Below, one piece after another: positions 18,329-27,900 of a stretch of DNA of 64,000 nucleotides. This stretch comes from JBEKTY01 sp049515555 (lineage in GTDB: Bacteria; Planctomycetota; Planctomycetia; Pirellulales; Thermoguttaceae). Position 1 is the stretch's first letter. Each line of letters opens with the position of its first letter. A program made the position numbers and the translations under genes. Under the pieces are notes generated by a model that saw only the letters and a program-made list of their open reading frames with translations, made no database searches and was not told where the DNA came from. The DNA is taken from positions 10,570 to 74,569 of the forward strand of contig JBEKTY010000016.1 in NCBI GenBank assembly GCA_049515555.1, written 5' to 3'.

Positions 18329-19066
18329 ATGACGATCATGCGATTAGCGTTGTGCCTCTTTCTGGGCATGGTTTCGAGCGGGTACGCAGAGGTCGTCGTG
18401 TGCGTGGCGCCCGATGCAGCCCCCGGCGGCGACGGCAGCCGCCTGCGGCCCTATCGCAACTATACCCAGCCGCCCTGGAGCACCAAGTATCCACGATTGG
18501 CGGCGATCATGAAGAACGAGCCTCGCCAACCCCTGGGCAACACCGTGCGACGCAACGTCTTCGTCAATTGCACAAAACAGGCATGTGACTTCGACGACAA
18601 TGTGAGGAAGCTGCTCGACAAGCTCGATATTGCCGACAACCTGGTGGTGAATACGACGGGGGCAACCAATGGCTTGGCGGCCCCGGTCCGAATCAAGGGA
18701 TTCATCAATCTTTCAGGCACCAAGGAGAAGCCGATCGATCTCCCTTGCGATGACCTGACCGTCCAGAGTTTCGCGTCGCGCTGGCGACCGTGGCTCCAGA
18801 AAGCCGTTGCGTCGCTGGAGACGATTCCCTTTGACCGGATCGGGCTCTACCAGGACGCATATCTCTACCTGCTTCGCGAGGCGATCGCTCGGGCACGTCG
18901 CTGCGGCCGCGACGTTGCGGCGGCCGAGCACGTTCTGGCCGACGCGCAGCGACTGGTCGAGATCCCCAACGCCGGCGGCCTGCAATCGGGTCGCGTCCTT
19001 CCCGATCCCGATGCCGTGTTGCGGGTCAAGGAGAACATCGCCCGCGCGATCGAGGGGCTGCGGTGA
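18329..19066 (+). pseudogene. Collapsed right-handed beta-helix protein with an internal deletion
   Basis: The 245-residue frame begins with a signal peptide (MRLALCLFLGMVSSGYAE) and the usual start of secreted beta-helix proteins (VVVCVAPDAAPGGDGSRLRPY). In intact relatives this is followed by several hundred residues of beta-helix. Here the next residues (RNYTQPPWSTKYPRLAAIMK, then PLGNTVRRNVFVNC and IADNLVV) belong to the C-terminal part of such proteins. The repeats thus appear to be deleted in frame around residue 43. The C-terminal helical tail (about 170-245) looks intact. Two ATGs, 18329 and 18338, are possible. It may be a decaying gene or a small secreted product of the remnant. Confidence 0.65.
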
Positions 19067-19139
19067 GACGTCGGAAACCAGGGAGCAATGAATTGCCGGG
19101 CTATGATCGAGATGACCCCATGAGTCGTGGAAGATTATA

Positions 19140-19466
19140 ATGGACAACCGGCCATCCCTTGCTCCAATGGAAATGAGGATCGCAGAAGTGCAGAAATCAT
19201 TGTGGGTTCTTACCGCCTCGCTGCTTGCCGCGGCGGCTGCGATCGCCGCCGGGACGGAGGCGCCTTTCGCGAACATCGGACTCTGCTCGGGCTCGTCGCT
19301 GCACGGCCGCCTGTACCTGAGCAAGGACGACGGCAAAACGTTCCAGCCGTTTTCGCAGATCCCCTTCGGCAACATTCAGCGGGTGTGCTTCGACCCCGAT
19401 GACTCCAAGCACATCTACCTGACCACGTTCGGCTACTCGGTCATCAAGGCGCCGTTGGAGCCGTAG
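19140..19466 (+). pseudogene. Remnant of a secreted BNR/sialidase-like propeller protein
   Basis: The frame (108 residues; internal ATGs at 19167 and 19173 suit a signal peptide, MRIAEVQKSLWVLTASLLAA) joins a signal sequence to what looks like the last blade of a BNR-type beta-propeller. Its phrases are LYLSKDDGKTFQPFSQIPFG, NIQRVCFDPDDSKHIYLTTFG and SVIKAP. Complete proteins of this type have many such Asp-box blades over 600 or more residues, so most of the gene is missing. It lies 73 bases after the collapsed beta-helix gene and 41 bases before the next intact gene. Activity is unlikely. Confidence 0.6.
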
Positions 19467-19507
19467 CGGACCTGAACTGATACAACTGTGTCCGAGGAGA
19501 TCATCCT

Positions 19508-20965
19508 ATGCGCCCCCGACTTATAGCAATACCATACTGGCTTGTCGGGCTATTGGCCGCGGGATCTGCCGCGGCTGCCCCGCCGGAGTATGCCAAGAAA
19601 CAGCCGCAGCAGAAACCCGTCCCGCTCGTGGAACGTCTTCAGCGCGAGGTAAAACCACTGAAGCACGCTCGCGGCAAGCGATGGCCGATGATCCTGTGGG
19701 AGTGCGTCTCCTTTGAGCCGCAGCGGCCGGAGGTCTACCGGGCCCTCTTGGAGCGCGGCTTGACACAACACGTCCGCCTCGATGCGGCCATGATTCCGGC
19801 GGCTTTAGCGATCCAGAAGGCAGGTTCGCCAGTCATCCTCATGGAGGGATCCGCCGGCCCCTGGCCCGCCTCGCTGGCCGGGCCTGCCCAGCGATGGGCT
19901 CATCGGTTCGACCCAGGCTATCAGCCGCCCCCGGGGCCCGAGAATTACGTCAAACCCTGCCTGGGCCTGTTCGAAGGATGGGCCAAGAATGCCGACCGGG
20001 TGCGGGGCATCCTCCGCAAGTTCCAAGAGGCCGGCGTGACGGTGGACGCGGTCTGGACCGACTGGGAAGGCGATCCCGCCGGCGAGCAGTTCGAACAAGC
20101 CAGCCACTGTCGACGGTGCCGCGAGATGTTGCCCCGCTGGGTGTTGGCGTCGCCGGAGAATTGCGCCGCGTACTGCGCGCAGCTTCGCTACAGTCTGCAC
20201 GACGCCTACCTGGCCGCCCCGGTGCGCGAGATCTTTCCCAAGTGCTCGGTGACCAACTGGCACGTGGTCTGGAGCACGCCGGAGAGGCCCGTCGTGTTCT
20301 GGAATAACCGTGCCAAGCCGCCGAGCATGCCGGCGCTCATGGATGCCAACCCCATCGCCTACGGCAACACGGTGATCTGGCAGCACTGGAACCAGGCATG
20401 GCCGCTCGACCTGGAGCACGTGGACCAGTTCTACACGCACCTGTTGTTGCGCGAGGTATCGGAGAATGCGGCCAACATGCTGCGTTACGCGCCCGACAAA
20501 CTGTGCATTCCATGGGTTGCGCGCTGGTGCCCCGACGACGAGAACCCGCGGATTCCGGTCATGTCCCGGGCGCGTTATCGCGAAGTGTTGCGGCATCTCT
20601 GGCTCCGCGGCGTCGATGGAATGCAGGTCTTCAACGCGACTCGGCCGGGGTACGACGACGTCGTGTTTGCCGAAGTGGCCGACGCGGTGGCGGTGTACGA
20701 CGAGATGCTGGCCTACGGGCGCTATCTCGACGGCGGCGCGGTCCTATGCACGGAGACCCCGAAGGCGCAGGACGACGGCGTCTTATGGTCCGGCCGCCGC
20801 CTGGACGGCGAAGCCGTGATACGCGTGTTCAAGCAAGGAGGCGGCACGGCCACCATTGCCGTCGAGCCCTGGCCCGGCAAACGCGTGCAACTGAAGGCTT
20901 CGGACAACGGGGAGACGTATCTCGTGCGACTGGTCGACGGAGGCATTCGGGCGGAGAGGAGATAG
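19508..20965 (+). CDS. Secreted protein with barrel-like domain, unknown function
   Basis: The 485-residue product starts with a signal peptide (MRPRLIAIPYWLVGLLAAGSAAAA), and GAGGAG lies upstream of ATG 19508. The mature part alternates hydrophobic strands and helices as in a TIM barrel. Notable motifs are the acidic VDAVWTDWEGDPAGEQF, a possible catalytic or metal site, and a cysteine cluster in ASHCRRCREMLPRW. Later come NIPYGNTVIWQHWNQ-like and CIPWVARWCPDDENP segments. I recognise no family with certainty; the context makes it a candidate glycoside hydrolase. It is the last gene of the plus-strand run and converges on the gene ending at 21204. Confidence 0.75.
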   Translation: MRPRLIAIPYWLVGLLAAGSAAAAPPEYAKKQPQQKPVPLVERLQREVKPLKHARGKRWPMILWECVSFEPQRPEVYRALLERGLTQHVRLDAAMIPAALAIQKAGSPVILMEGSAGPWPASLAGPAQRWAHRFDPGYQPPPGPENYVKPCLGLFEGWAKNADRVRGILRKFQEAGVTVDAVWTDWEGDPAGEQFEQASHCRRCREMLPRWVLASPENCAAYCAQLRYSLHDAYLAAPVREIFPKCSVTNWHVVWSTPERPVVFWNNRAKPPSMPALMDANPIAYGNTVIWQHWNQAWPLDLEHVDQFYTHLLLREVSENAANMLRYAPDKLCIPWVARWCPDDENPRIPVMSRARYREVLRHLWLRGVDGMQVFNATRPGYDDVVFAEVADAVAVYDEMLAYGRYLDGGAVLCTETPKAQDDGVLWSGRRLDGEAVIRVFKQGGGTATIAVEPWPGKRVQLKASDNGETYLVRLVDGGIRAERR

Positions 20966-20973
20966 ACAATAGG

Positions 20974-21069
20974 TGTGGTGGTCCAGCGAGATTCGATCAA
21001 TCCTTTGGGTGGTTTAACGCCCGGCTGATCCCACCTATATGGGTTATCAAAACTCGGTGGACCACCACA
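20974..21069. repeat. 17-bp inverted repeat between convergent genes
   Basis: TGTGGTGGTCCAGCGAG at 20974-20990 pairs with CTCGGTGGACCACCACA at 21053-21069 with one mismatch, leaving a 62-base spacer. It lies 8 bases past the stop of the 19508 gene and 135 bases before the end of the convergent 21204 gene. It could be the terminal repeats of a small mobile-element remnant or a bidirectional transcription barrier. The long loop argues against a simple terminator. Confidence 0.6.
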
Positions 21070-21203
21070 GCCATATCCTATCCTGCGTCGCAAGCTGCAC
21101 TTATGCTTCGGCTGAGTTTTTCACCATACGGGGCAGTGTGCCGCTCCGCCACCCGTAGCGGGTGCCCGGTGCTGATTCCCAACGCGTAATCGGGGATCTG
21201 GAA

Positions 21204-24200
21204 CTACTTGTTGCCAAAGGCACGGAAGTCCTTGATACGGCAGGAGCCTTTTGCCCCTGCTTCAGAATGGTCATTGGCCGTGCCGTCCGTCCTCATCTTA
21301 CCGAGCCGTACGGCCACAGGGTCGCCTGGAAAGTGGTTTCGTGGCAGCGCATGGATCGTTTCCCAGAGCCGGTTGTCGAGGGAGACCTCAGCAAGAACCC
21401 TGTCTTTCTCCAGGCGAATCCGCAGATAGTACCAGTAGTTCTGGCTGAGGGAGCCACCTAACCACTGGCTGGTGCCGTCGTCAACCCCGCACTCCCTGCC
21501 ACCGCGGAGGTTGATGCGGAGCGTCTTGTCTTTCCAGACCAGGGTCATGCCGGTTCCCCATGAGGCGCCCCCATCGGTGCCGGAGAAGACAGCGCATTGG
21601 GCTAGGGTCACACCCGGCGGCAACGGCCGCTCGATCAAGGCGCAGTGGTTGGCGGGGGCCTCGATCGCCACGGCGCCTTTTTCGATCTTGAGTGAGGCGC
21701 CGGGCCGGCTGGAGACGATCTTCTTCCACGGCTCACCCAGCGCGACCCGGTCGAAACAGTCCTCCAGCAGCAGCACGTGGTCGCGGTAGACGTCGATCAC
21801 CCGGGCCGCGGGAACAGCGTGCTCTTGCTGGTCGAGGATCAACAGCCAGCCGCGCGTCGGGGCGACGGGGATTTTCTCGTTCGGTTGGAATAAGGCGGCC
21901 ATCTGGAAGCCGGGCACTGCGGGGGCATAAAAGCCCGTCTTCGCCGGGTCCAGGCCCAGGGCCGGCCAATCGACGCTCAGTTTCACATCCACCGGCTCGG
22001 ATGCCCAGCTTGCCACGGCGACGAGCGTCGTGCCCTGCTTCACGTAGGCCGTGGCCAGCACGTCCTGGCGGCCGGTGCGGACCGGACAAGCGGGGTCCCA
22101 GTAGCCTACCATGCGGGAATCCCGGATGCCGAAGTCGTCCCAGAACTTCCAGATGGCCCTCGGGTCACCGCTGTCGAGGCGGTGCGTCATGCCATAGACC
22201 ATGCCGCGCCAGGTGCCATCGCTTTCCAGCAATTCGCTGTACAGTCCAAAGGGAATGCCGGAGATTTCCACCAGCCAGTAATCGGGCAAGGCGTTGTAAT
22301 CGAAGCACTCGCCGAACCAGAGGCTGTTGATGTAGGGCAAGTGCTCCATGTAGTAGTTTGCGGGGCTGCTCCGCAGGCCCAGGTAATCGTCGCCGCTGTG
22401 GAAGTCGATCAGGCAGCCCGGCTTGGCGCGGTCCATTACCTTGCGGACGCGCTTCATGATCTCGCGGTCGTAGCCGATGCCGTCCAGGTAGATGCCGTCG
22501 ATGCCTACGTGCCGTACCAGCCAGTCGAGGCCCTCGATGTAATAGTTGTGCCAGCGGGAGAGGCCAGTGGTGGCGATGGCGGCGTCCATGCGGCCGCCGG
22601 GCAAAGGATGATGCCACGCCGGGGAGTAATGGTTGAGCAGGTGTTCGCGGAGCCAGGAGTCGCCGCCGCCCTCACCGTCGACGAAGACCTCGGAACCCAG
22701 GCTCCGCAGCGCCCACATCTCGGCCACATAGTCGCTCAGCTCGCGGACGGTGTAGTAGATCTTCACCTTCAGGCCCTTGGCGTGCGCTTCGCTGACATAC
22801 GTGGTGAGTTCCTTGGTGGTGCGGAAGGGATAGTTGATATGCGGGTTGAGTTCCCTTCCGTGATGGTAGTTGATGATGGTGGCCCCGCTTTGGGCCGCCT
22901 GGTCCACGGGCAGGGAGAAACCGAGGAAATGGAAATATCGCTGGCTCCAGTGCGCCAGATCGGGTGGCTTAAAGGGAGTGACCAGAAGTTGGAAGCGGAA
23001 CTCCAGCTCTTGGCCGGCCTTGATGGACCTCGGGCCGCTGGTGGCGCGGACCAGCACGGCGTCCGGCTCCTCGGAGACCGCAGCGCCGCCCTTGCCCTGG
23101 TTGCCCCAGGAGGGCGGGATCTCGCCGAACAATTGCCAGCTCTCTTTCGGCCCCTTGAGCTTGCACTGCAACCCGGCGTTGAAGTCGCCCAGCCAGACCA
23201 CGCCCGTTGCCGGGCCGCGACTCCAGTCCCATTGCCACCGGCTGGGCCGATAGCCGCCGCGGCGGCAGAAGCCCATCATGTACGCGGCCACCTCGCGGCG
23301 ATAGGGGATCTCCAAGCGGATGTCCCGCACGTCAACCGCCTCCAGGGCCTTGAGCGTAACACGGTAGTTGATGCAGCCGTCGAACTCCATCTTCGCCCGG
23401 CAGGTCATCTCGAAAGGCTTGCCCGTGCTCTGCGACTGAATGGTCGCTGCCCCCGGCGCAGTCTTGTCAATACGGACTGTCCCGCCTGACCAGGCAACCG
23501 GTCCGGGCTGGGTCTCCACCACCAACACCATTGGCTTGGCTAGTATCTCGCGCTGGCTGCTGCGGATGCTCTCCGGCACTCCCGTTGAGCCGAAAGTCAC
23601 CTGCCGGCCTAAGCAAGCCACGGTCTGCCCTTGCACCTTCAGCGGCGTGTAGGGCGGCACCACCTCGTCGTCCAGGGCAAGCGTGGAATCCAGCCACTTC
23701 AGCCGGGCAAGGCGCCACAGCTCGCCCACGCCGCCGTCTTCCAGCACTCGCGGCGAAACCGCCAGCGAGAGTCGCATGCTGCTGGCCTCGGCGTCTCGCG
23801 AGCGGAAGGTGAGCACGCATTCATAATTGCCCGGCACGGCCTCCTTGGGGACCTGGATGCCGAACCACAGGGCTTGCACCTTCCCCTGCGGTACGCTGAT
23901 CTCCTTTTCCGTCGGCCGTCCCAGCCAGTCCGTACCGTCCAGGTTGAAGGCACAAAACGAGGAGCCGGGCAAGTCGCTTAAGTGCGCGACGGCCAGGCCC
24001 TGGATCGGTTTGCGGGCCGCATAAAGGCCAACCTGGAACACATAGAACTCGCCCCGGCAGGCCGCGCCGCGAAGCTCGGCACGGGGGCCGCTGCGAATCC
24101 AGCGAAGTGGTAGATCGTCGCTCATGCGGATGGGGAACTGGCGATCCTCGGCAAACAGCAGGTATGCGCGGCCGGGATGGTCGGCCACCAACCGCTTCGT

Positions 24201-24755
24201 CTCCGCCGCCGTGGCGATGACCTCCATCGGGTCGAAGCGGTGGAATTCGTCCCAGGTCTGAAACTCGACGACCTTGGCCTCCGGCAGCGCCTGCCACTTG
24301 CCGTCGCGGAGCCGCTCGGGCGCGAGGCCGTTGCGCTCCAGCCATGCCGGTTCGGCCGTAGCCTGCGGCGCCGTGTATTCCATGGAGTAGCTCCAGTTCA
24401 CTATCTTCTCGACAAAGGGCATGTAGTAGACGAAGTATTCGCCGGGCGTGTCGGCCTGGAAAACCAGGTCGCCGTACTCACGGTTGATCTGCACGGCGAC
24501 GCGGTTGGGCACGGTCTTCCCCGCGGCATTGGTGACCACGATGTTCTTTTTCTCCGCGGCCGTATCGCGGCGCCGCCAGGGGATGTGGATCCGTACGGCG
24601 TCTGCCTTGCCGACCACTGCGACCCGCGCCCGCTGGTTCCCCAGCCCTGCCGCCCATCGCGATTTGGCCACCCCGTAGGGCACGTCCTCCGCAGCTAGCC
24701 TGAAGCAAGGGCCGAGAATGATCCAGAATAACAACCAGATACGGGGCGTGGTCAT
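21204..24755 (-). CDS. Large secreted DUF6067 (GH123-like) protein
   Basis: The 1,183-residue product has a signal peptide (MTTPRIWLLFWIILGPCFRLAAE) preceded by AGGAGA at good spacing. Regions near residues 200-370 (YLLFAEDRQFPIRMSDDLPL, FYVFQVGLYAARKPIQGL) match the beta-sandwich of DUF6067 proteins. A TIM barrel follows at about 640-960: LNPHINYPFRTTKELTTYVS, HAKGLKVKIYYTVRELSDY, GIDGIYLDGIGYDREIMKRV. The last 180 residues (LRINLRGGRECGVDDGTSQW) form a LamG-like jelly roll. The Asp in GIYLDGIGYD is a likely active-site residue. Relation to GH123 (N-acetylhexosaminidases) is known for the family, but the substrate here is unknown. It is 145 bases from the next gene upstream, in the same direction. 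Confidence 0.82.
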   Translation of the reverse strand: MTTPRIWLLFWIILGPCFRLAAEDVPYGVAKSRWAAGLGNQRARVAVVGKADAVRIHIPWRRRDTAAEKKNIVVTNAAGKTVPNRVAVQINREYGDLVFQADTPGEYFVYYMPFVEKIVNWSYSMEYTAPQATAEPAWLERNGLAPERLRDGKWQALPEAKVVEFQTWDEFHRFDPMEVIATAAETKRLVADHPGRAYLLFAEDRQFPIRMSDDLPLRWIRSGPRAELRGAACRGEFYVFQVGLYAARKPIQGLAVAHLSDLPGSSFCAFNLDGTDWLGRPTEKEISVPQGKVQALWFGIQVPKEAVPGNYECVLTFRSRDAEASSMRLSLAVSPRVLEDGGVGELWRLARLKWLDSTLALDDEVVPPYTPLKVQGQTVACLGRQVTFGSTGVPESIRSSQREILAKPMVLVVETQPGPVAWSGGTVRIDKTAPGAATIQSQSTGKPFEMTCRAKMEFDGCINYRVTLKALEAVDVRDIRLEIPYRREVAAYMMGFCRRGGYRPSRWQWDWSRGPATGVVWLGDFNAGLQCKLKGPKESWQLFGEIPPSWGNQGKGGAAVSEEPDAVLVRATSGPRSIKAGQELEFRFQLLVTPFKPPDLAHWSQRYFHFLGFSLPVDQAAQSGATIINYHHGRELNPHINYPFRTTKELTTYVSEAHAKGLKVKIYYTVRELSDYVAEMWALRSLGSEVFVDGEGGGDSWLREHLLNHYSPAWHHPLPGGRMDAAIATTGLSRWHNYYIEGLDWLVRHVGIDGIYLDGIGYDREIMKRVRKVMDRAKPGCLIDFHSGDDYLGLRSSPANYYMEHLPYINSLWFGECFDYNALPDYWLVEISGIPFGLYSELLESDGTWRGMVYGMTHRLDSGDPRAIWKFWDDFGIRDSRMVGYWDPACPVRTGRQDVLATAYVKQGTTLVAVASWASEPVDVKLSVDWPALGLDPAKTGFYAPAVPGFQMAALFQPNEKIPVAPTRGWLLILDQQEHAVPAARVIDVYRDHVLLLEDCFDRVALGEPWKKIVSSRPGASLKIEKGAVAIEAPANHCALIERPLPPGVTLAQCAVFSGTDGGASWGTGMTLVWKDKTLRINLRGGRECGVDDGTSQWLGGSLSQNYWYYLRIRLEKDRVLAEVSLDNRLWETIHALPRNHFPGDPVAVRLGKMRTDGTANDHSEAGAKGSCRIKDFRAFGNK

Positions 24756-24900
24756 GTAAAAATCTCCTGTTGCTTTTGAAGGAAAACGACGATGGACGGC
24801 ATGCCGACAGGAATGCGTTGACCCGTGAAGGTCAGCACGCCGGTGTTCTGGTCGCACCTGCCCGGCGACCGCAAATTTGTACCCTAGGCGGTCGGTCCAT

Positions 24901-27900
24901 TCACTTCTGGAGCGTAAACCGTGTCAGCGAAATGCAACTCTTGTCTGCGTCTAGAGCGGTCCGCCACAGGCCGAGCACTGATTTGCGGCCGGCGCTGGGG
25001 TCGTCGCTGTCGTTGACCAGCGCGCCAACGCGGATCTCCCGGCCTGCCACCCAGCCCGGCTCGTCCATGTTCCGGAACCGCAGGCGGACCTCGACGTTAT
25101 AACCCTTGGGCGTCCTCTTCGTGGCCACCATCTTGGTGTGGGCGATCGGGGCGCCGATGAACTCCACTGTCGGCTCGTTGCTGCCGTCGGCCGCGGGCAC
25201 GATCACGAGCTGGAAAGCGCCGATGCCATACTCGTTCTGGTAGAGTTTCCAGGGCGCGCGCACGTCGACGAACAACTGCACGCTGTCGGACTCGGTGGGC
25301 TTGTCCCGGCGGCGGTTGGTAACCAGCTTGTCATCCGTCACCTCGACGAGCATCGACAAGACGTAGTCGTCCGCCCAAGCGAGCCGCATTTTGGCGGATA
25401 GATCGGCCGGCCCGCGCCATGTGTCCTTGCCGAGCAAGACCTGTTCCTTGGTGTCGGCCACTTCCGCGGAGAGGTTTGCGGCGTCCCAATCGGCGGCGTC
25501 GCCGTCGATATGGATGGATTGTTTGGGCACGACGTTGCGCGCACCGAGCATGAAGTCCTTGGTCTTCTTCACTTTTCGGCCGCCGATGGCGCCTTCGACG
25601 CAGAGTTGGTATGCGCCTTTCCCGGTGCCGGCCTTGGGCGTCAGAATCAAGGCTTTCTCGACCTTCGCGCCCGGAGCGAGCGTTTCCTTGATTACGTCCA
25701 CGTTCCCGTCGAAGCTCTCGCCCCAGCGCACGGCCAGCGCGTATGGCTGTGGGGCCTCGCCTTGGTTCTCCAAGCGGATCGCGGCCTCGACCGGTTTGCC
25801 GGGTTCGGTGTACTCGGGAATGCGGAGGATGATGCTGCAATCCTCGTGGACCTGGCCAGTCACGCCGATCAACACGATCGGATCGTCGGTGACGTACAGG
25901 CTGATCCGTCCGTCCTCCGCGCCGACCGTGTGCCGGTTCAACCACTTGTTCTCCACGACGACCTGTTTCTGCCCCGCGGGCAGCACCCAGTCCGTCATGC
26001 TCGCACTGGTACGGGACCACAAGGCCAGGCAGCGGCGGCCTTCCGTATCGAAGTACGCGCCGCGAACGCCGGAGTCCTCGAATTCCACGACCTTGAGGTA
26101 CTTGGATTCCGCCAGCCGCCCACGCAGCAGCAGCCGGTTCGGATTGAATTTCCGTACTTCGCCTCCGGTCAAGTCCACGATTTCTTTGTATGGTCGAAGC
26201 TGACCTTCACGGAGCGCGGCCGTCTTCTTCTGATACCACTTCGGCATCTGTGCCTTGTCCCGGGGATTGACCCACACGCTGGCGACATCCAGGCCGCTGG
26301 CCTTCTGCCAAGCCGCCAAATCGGCGGCGCCTTTTTCCGCCACCTTCGCTCCTAGGCTGGGACTGCTCCCGTAATAGTTGTGGCGATACTCGTTCACTGC
26401 GTCCGGGTCGACCGTCACCCCAGGCCGGCCGTAGGGGTAGCGGGCTATGGCGTGTTCCAACGCCCCCGACCCGTTGTCGACGACGACATTCTCTGCGAAC
26501 GTGTTGTGCCGGCAGATTTCTTGGTCCGCATACTCGGTGCAATACTTGAGCAACATGTCGCGATAGGGCTTCTCGCGTTCGTAAGTGAGCATGCCCTGGT
26601 AGCGGCGCACGTCCCACTTAGACATGATTTCATCGGCGTCCGCTTTCACCTTGGCCGCCTCGGTCTGCTTGTGCGCGTCCATAGTGGCGCCGCGCAGTCC
26701 GATCCCGCCGAGATTGTTGAAGCAGACGTTGCGCTCCACACGCTCCGAACAACTGTTGGCGACGTAAATGCCGCCACCGTTGTTGTAGATGAGGTTGCCG
26801 CGGAACGTGTTGCCGAAGCCGAATTCGTCGAAGATGCCACTCGCCTGGTTGTCGTGCATCACGTTGTCTTCGATCGCGATCCCCTCGTTGCCCGAGTCGT
26901 ACCAGACGGTGGCGGTGCGGTTGTAGGCAAACTCGTTGCCGCGCAGCAAGTGATCGACGCAACCGGGGATGAACTTGATGGCGCCCCCGGCCCAAGCCCC
27001 ATCCACGATCCGCCAGGCGTTGAATCGCACAAGGTTGTTCTCGAACAGGACCCGGGCGCACGCGCCGCCAATGCCGCCGGTCCATTCGATGCGGTTGTTG
27101 CGGATGATGATGTCTTGCCCGTAGACGCCGAAGGCCCCGCCACCCATCCAATCGATGCGGTTATGCTCGATCACGTGGCCCCGCCCGCCGATGCCCATGG
27201 CGCAGCCGGCGCGGGTGAAGTGCAGATTGCGGACGTGGTTGAACTCCGAAGGCTGGAACAGGCCGCCACACACCACGATTTCCATTTGCGCCGCATTGGG
27301 GTCCACGCCGGGCGGCGGGCAGAGGTAGATCGCCTTGGGACTGTGACCCTCCAGTGGCTCCAGGGTCCAGCAGCCCGGCGCCAGGTCGGCCTTGGTCGCC
27401 ACGTAGTCTATGACGTCGCTGCCCGCGAAGAGAATGTTGCCGGGTTGCGAGCGGACGTCCCATTCGCGCGGATCGGAGGGCCCGAAATAGTTGCCCTTCC
27501 ATCCCTTGACGACCCAGATTCCGTTATCGGTCTTCGTCCAGCCGGTGATCGGCTCGCTGCCCACCAGTACCGTGCCGTCTTCGCCCTCGACGGTCACCGG
27601 CTTGCCGTTATCGCCCCTCGGCAACAAGAGCATCTCCTTGAGCACATAGCGGCCCTTGCAGATGTGCAACACGTCGCCGGGACACAAGGCATTCAGCCCA
27701 CGGCGGATCGATTGGAACGGCTCTTCCCGGCTGCCGGGATTGGTGTCGGCAGCGGCGGCGTTGGCGATGTCCACATAGTAGGTCTTCCCCACGGGTTTCT
27801 CAGGGAAAGCCTTGATCGGGATGACATCGCGTGGGTGATACCCGAGCGGCACGTACATCAAGGTGTTGCCGTTGTTGCCCAAGTCCTTCACGGTCTCGCC

